A stretch of 64,000 nt of DNA from Salsuginibacillus halophilus (GTDB lineage: Bacteria > Bacillota > Bacilli > Bacillales > Marinococcaceae): contig NZ_PYAV01000001.1 of assembly GCF_003014715.1 (NCBI RefSeq), forward strand, positions 186,001-250,000, in the 5' to 3' direction. Position 1 is the first letter of the stretch. Each line of letters begins with the position of its first letter. This document shows positions 61,772 through 64,000 of this stretch, one piece after another. The notes under the pieces were generated by a model, which was not told the origin of the DNA, made no database searches, and saw only the letters and a program-made list of their open reading frames with translations. Position numbers and translations under genes: made by a program.

Positions 61772-62680
61772 ATGCCGATTAAAGTACCTGACCATCTGCC
61801 GGCGAAAGATATTCTGCAGGAAGAAAATATCTTTGTGATGAACGAAAGCCGTGCTTATCAACAAGATATTCGTCCACTAAAGATTTTAATATTAAATTTA
61901 ATGCCGGAAAAACAAAAAACAGAGACACAGATATTACGGTTGCTTGGTAACACGCCACTGCAGCTGGATGTTTCATTTATTCACCCGGATACCCACCAGT
62001 CAAAAAACACATCAAGTGAACATTTATCGACCTTTTATAAAACGATTGATGAAGTTCAAAGCCGTACATTTGATGGAATGATTATTACAGGGGCGCCGGT
62101 TGAAAAGCTCCCATTTGAAGATGTTGATTACTGGGAAGAGCTGAAAATGATTATGGAGTGGAGCCGCTCTCACGTGACGAGCACTCTTCATATTTGCTGG
62201 GGCGCACAAGCTGGGTTGTATTACCATTACGGTGTACCAAAACACAGCCTGCCAAAAAAACAGTTCGGCGTATTTTCCCATCATGTGACGAATACAAACG
62301 AAAAATTAATGCGCGGATTTGATGATTACTTTTTCGTTCCCCACTCTCGTTATACAGAAACAAGGCGTGAAGATATAGAGCAAGCTGAAGGTGTGCATAT
62401 TTTAGCCGAATCAGAAGAAGCTGGGGTGTATATCGCGGCAGCTGATGATGGCAGCCAGATTTTTGTAACAGGTCACAGCGAATACGATGCTTTCACACTT
62501 AAGGAAGAGTACGAACGTGATCAACAGCGTGGCTTAGCAACTGACGTTCCTGAAAATTATTTTCCTAAAAATGATGCTTTAACAAAGCCGCCGCTTCGCT
62601 GGAGGGCTCATTCGAATCTGTTGTTTACAAATTGGTTGAACTATTATGTTTATCAAGAGACGCCGTTTGATTTTGCGTAA
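61772..62680 (+). CDS. metA: Homoserine O-acyltransferase MetA
   Basis: This first committed enzyme of methionine synthesis acylates homoserine. It has 302 aa. The catalytic Cys is in [20 protein letters not shown] (about residue 142), His in [11 protein letters not shown] and Glu in [16 protein letters not shown]. In Bacillus MetA usually uses acetyl-CoA; the acyl preference cannot be settled by eye. The 107-base leader has no S-box or T-box that I can recognise. AAAAGGAGAAG precedes the ATG. Confidence 0.95.
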   Translation: MPIKVPDHLPAKDILQEENIFVMNESRAYQQDIRPLKILILNLMPEKQKTETQILRLLGNTPLQLDVSFIHPDTHQSKNTSSEHLSTFYKTIDEVQSRTFDGMIITGAPVEKLPFEDVDYWEELKMIMEWSRSHVTSTLHICWGAQAGLYYHYGVPKHSLPKKQFGVFSHHVTNTNEKLMRGFDDYFFVPHSRYTETRREDIEQAEGVHILAESEEAGVYIAAADDGSQIFVTGHSEYDAFTLKEEYERDQQRGLATDVPENYFPKNDALTKPPLRWRAHSNLLFTNWLNYYVYQETPFDFA

Positions 62681-62709
62681 CATCGATGTGTTGAAAAGGG
62701 TGATCCGCT

Positions 62710-63543
62710 TTGGCTGAAATTGATGGTGTTAAGCTTCATACGGAATGGTACGATAGCCTCGGGGCGCATGATGCGGCGCCGAGGTTCGTTTTTTTATTGG
62801 TGCACGGTATATTTTCAACAACATTCAGCTTTCAAGCACTCATACCGAAACTGCAGGCGTATGGCGATGTATTAGCAGTGGATTTGCCCGGGTTTGGTCA
62901 AAGTGAAAAAGGGATGAAGTATCATCATTCTTATGATCAAATGGGACGCACCCTTGAGAAGTTGATCGCTGAAAAAACGGCAGATCGTCCGGTGATTGCT
63001 GTCGGCCACTCGATGGGCGGTCAAGTTGTGTTGCGTCTTGCCCGCCAACAACCGCAGCGATTGAAAGGGATGATTCTTTTAGCACCTTCAGCAGAGCTTC
63101 CAAAAAGCCCGCGGCTGTTTCGGATGATGACACGTTTCCCTTTTTTTACGCTCTGGCTGCGTAATTATGTACAAAAAAAAGATCCTTACACCGTTTTAAA
63201 AACTGTTGTTCACGATGAATCTTTAGTGACGAAAGCGCAGGCAGAAATTTATGCCGAGCCTTTAAAAGATCGCAGATTTTATCACTCGTTAAAACGTCTC
63301 ATTCGTGAACGGGAAGGAGATCTATCAGAGCGTGAATATAAAGCCATTAAAATTCCTGCCTTAATCCTATGGGGAGAAAACGACCGCGTTCTACCCGTTC
63401 AATCTGGAGAGCGCTTAGCAGCAGCCTTACCTGATGCTGTTTTTTATACACTTAAGTCCACAGGACATTTAATATCTGAAGAAAGCCCTGAAACGGTAGT
63501 TACGTATATTGATGCATTTCTAAACGAACGTTTTAATGTGTGA
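62710..63543 (+). CDS. Alpha/beta-fold hydrolase
   Basis: A 277-aa alpha/beta hydrolase: oxyanion region LLVHGIFSTTFSFQ, nucleophile elbow AVGHSMGGQVV (Ser about residue 99), acid in ALILWGENDRVLPV and His in LKSTGHLISEE. It has a short cap domain. The substrate is unknown. The start is TTG 62710 after AAAGGGTGA. Confidence 0.87.
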   Translation: MAEIDGVKLHTEWYDSLGAHDAAPRFVFLLVHGIFSTTFSFQALIPKLQAYGDVLAVDLPGFGQSEKGMKYHHSYDQMGRTLEKLIAEKTADRPVIAVGHSMGGQVVLRLARQQPQRLKGMILLAPSAELPKSPRLFRMMTRFPFFTLWLRNYVQKKDPYTVLKTVVHDESLVTKAQAEIYAEPLKDRRFYHSLKRLIREREGDLSEREYKAIKIPALILWGENDRVLPVQSGERLAAALPDAVFYTLKSTGHLISEESPETVVTYIDAFLNERFNV

Positions 63544-63565
63544 AAACACGAAAGGAGGGGATTTT

Positions 63566-64000
63566 TTGGACGCACTTGAAATTGTGATGAACCAAACTCA
63601 TCTTGTCCCGTACTATCAGCCGGTGGTGAGTGCAGACCGTCAGGAAATTGCCGGCTATGAAATGTTCGGGCGCTACATAACAAAAGCAAGCGAAACGGTC
63701 AGTCTTGCACCATTTTTTTTAGATCCAGAAGTTCCGGAGGATTATCAAATTGAAGTTGACGAATGTTTGCAGGAGCGGGCATTTTCGGATTGGATCAATG
63801 AAGGAAGTGGGCTTTTATTCTTAAATATAGGAGCCCATATGTATGCTACTGACCGCGGAGAGCAACTGATTGCCAGGATATTAGCATGGGAGAAAGAAGG
63901 CCTTGATCGAAAAAAACTCGTCTTCGACATTCCTGAACATGCCATTGCAAGTGATAAGCACCGGGTAACCTCGTTTATTCAGTACGTAAAAAGCCTCGGC
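63566..64000 (+). CDS. EAL-domain protein, N-terminal part (YkuI-like), runs off the window
   Basis: TTG 63566 follows AAAGGAGGGG. The visible 145 residues begin MDALEIVMNQTHLVPYYQPV and continue VSADRQEIAGYEMFGRYI, the opening of an EAL domain. The signature reads E-M-F-G-R instead of E-A/V-L-x-R; the key Glu is kept. FLNIGAHMY and LVFDIPEHAI correspond to later EAL motifs, the latter with a Glu. YkuI in Bacillus binds c-di-GMP but is a poor enzyme. The gene is cut by the window end. Confidence 0.82.
   Translation, partial: MDALEIVMNQTHLVPYYQPVVSADRQEIAGYEMFGRYITKASETVSLAPFFLDPEVPEDYQIEVDECLQERAFSDWINEGSGLLFLNIGAHMYATDRGEQLIARILAWEKEGLDRKKLVFDIPEHAIASDKHRVTSFIQYVKSLG

Overview
The window reads as the chromosome of an endospore-forming member of the Bacillaceae. 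The evidence is Bacillus-type gene order (mutS-mutL-miaA-hfq-spoVK-hflX-ynbB-glnR-glnA; lexA-yneB-ynzC-tkt-yneF; citB-yneP-yneQ), sporulation and germination genes (spoVK, gerPA-PF, spoVIF, cotZ-like, yqfQ-like) and AGGAGG-type ribosome binding sites. The very acidic exported substrate-binding protein at 46 kb suggests a halophile or haloalkaliphile. No rRNA, CRISPR array or complete prophage was seen.

Layout. 0-6 kb: mismatch repair and tRNA/RNA genes, then an acyl-CoA synthetase. 6-6.7 kb: a non-coding repeat set inside a duplicated terminator hairpin. 6.7-7.7 kb: a recombinase-fold protein whose catalytic residues are gone. 7.8-11.4 kb: spoVK, split by a 2.6 kb element carrying an aldo/keto reductase, a 42-aa ORF and a large serine recombinase. 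11.4-15.9 kb: hflX, ynbB and the glnRA operon. 15.95-17.8 kb: a group IIC intron placed just after the glnA terminator. 18-24.4 kb: metabolic genes. 25.9-28.5 kb: the gerP operon with other spore genes. 29.4-29.9 kb: a second copy of the terminator-nested repeat. 30.5-35.2 kb: lexA/SOS, tkt and yneF. 35.5-41.7 kb: a heterodimeric ABC exporter, copZ, ccdC, small membrane proteins and a spore coat protein. 41.8-51.6 kb: a selenium locus. 51.8-64 kb: aconitase, membrane proteins, a double-AAA protein, nadE, metA and a partial EAL gene.

Two systems stand out. First, joining the spoVK halves at the shared AAG (8336-8338 and 10973-10975) removes exactly 2,637 bp and restores an uninterrupted 312-codon frame. 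The recombinase stop codon lies in the right-hand core, and the excised circle would carry a dyad-symmetric joint. This is the arrangement of developmentally excised elements such as skin in sigK. Second, the selenium locus contains tRNA-Sec, selB, selA and a selD that itself needs UGA decoding. It also holds a hidden SelW-like selenoprotein, two matching SECIS-like hairpins, a glycosyltransferase resembling selenosugar synthase SenB, and a PhnCDE-type ABC importer with a divergent LysR regulator. Together they suggest a unit for selenium uptake, activation, incorporation into protein and possibly conversion to a selenosugar.

All calls come from reading the sequence and recalled family knowledge; no database search was run.
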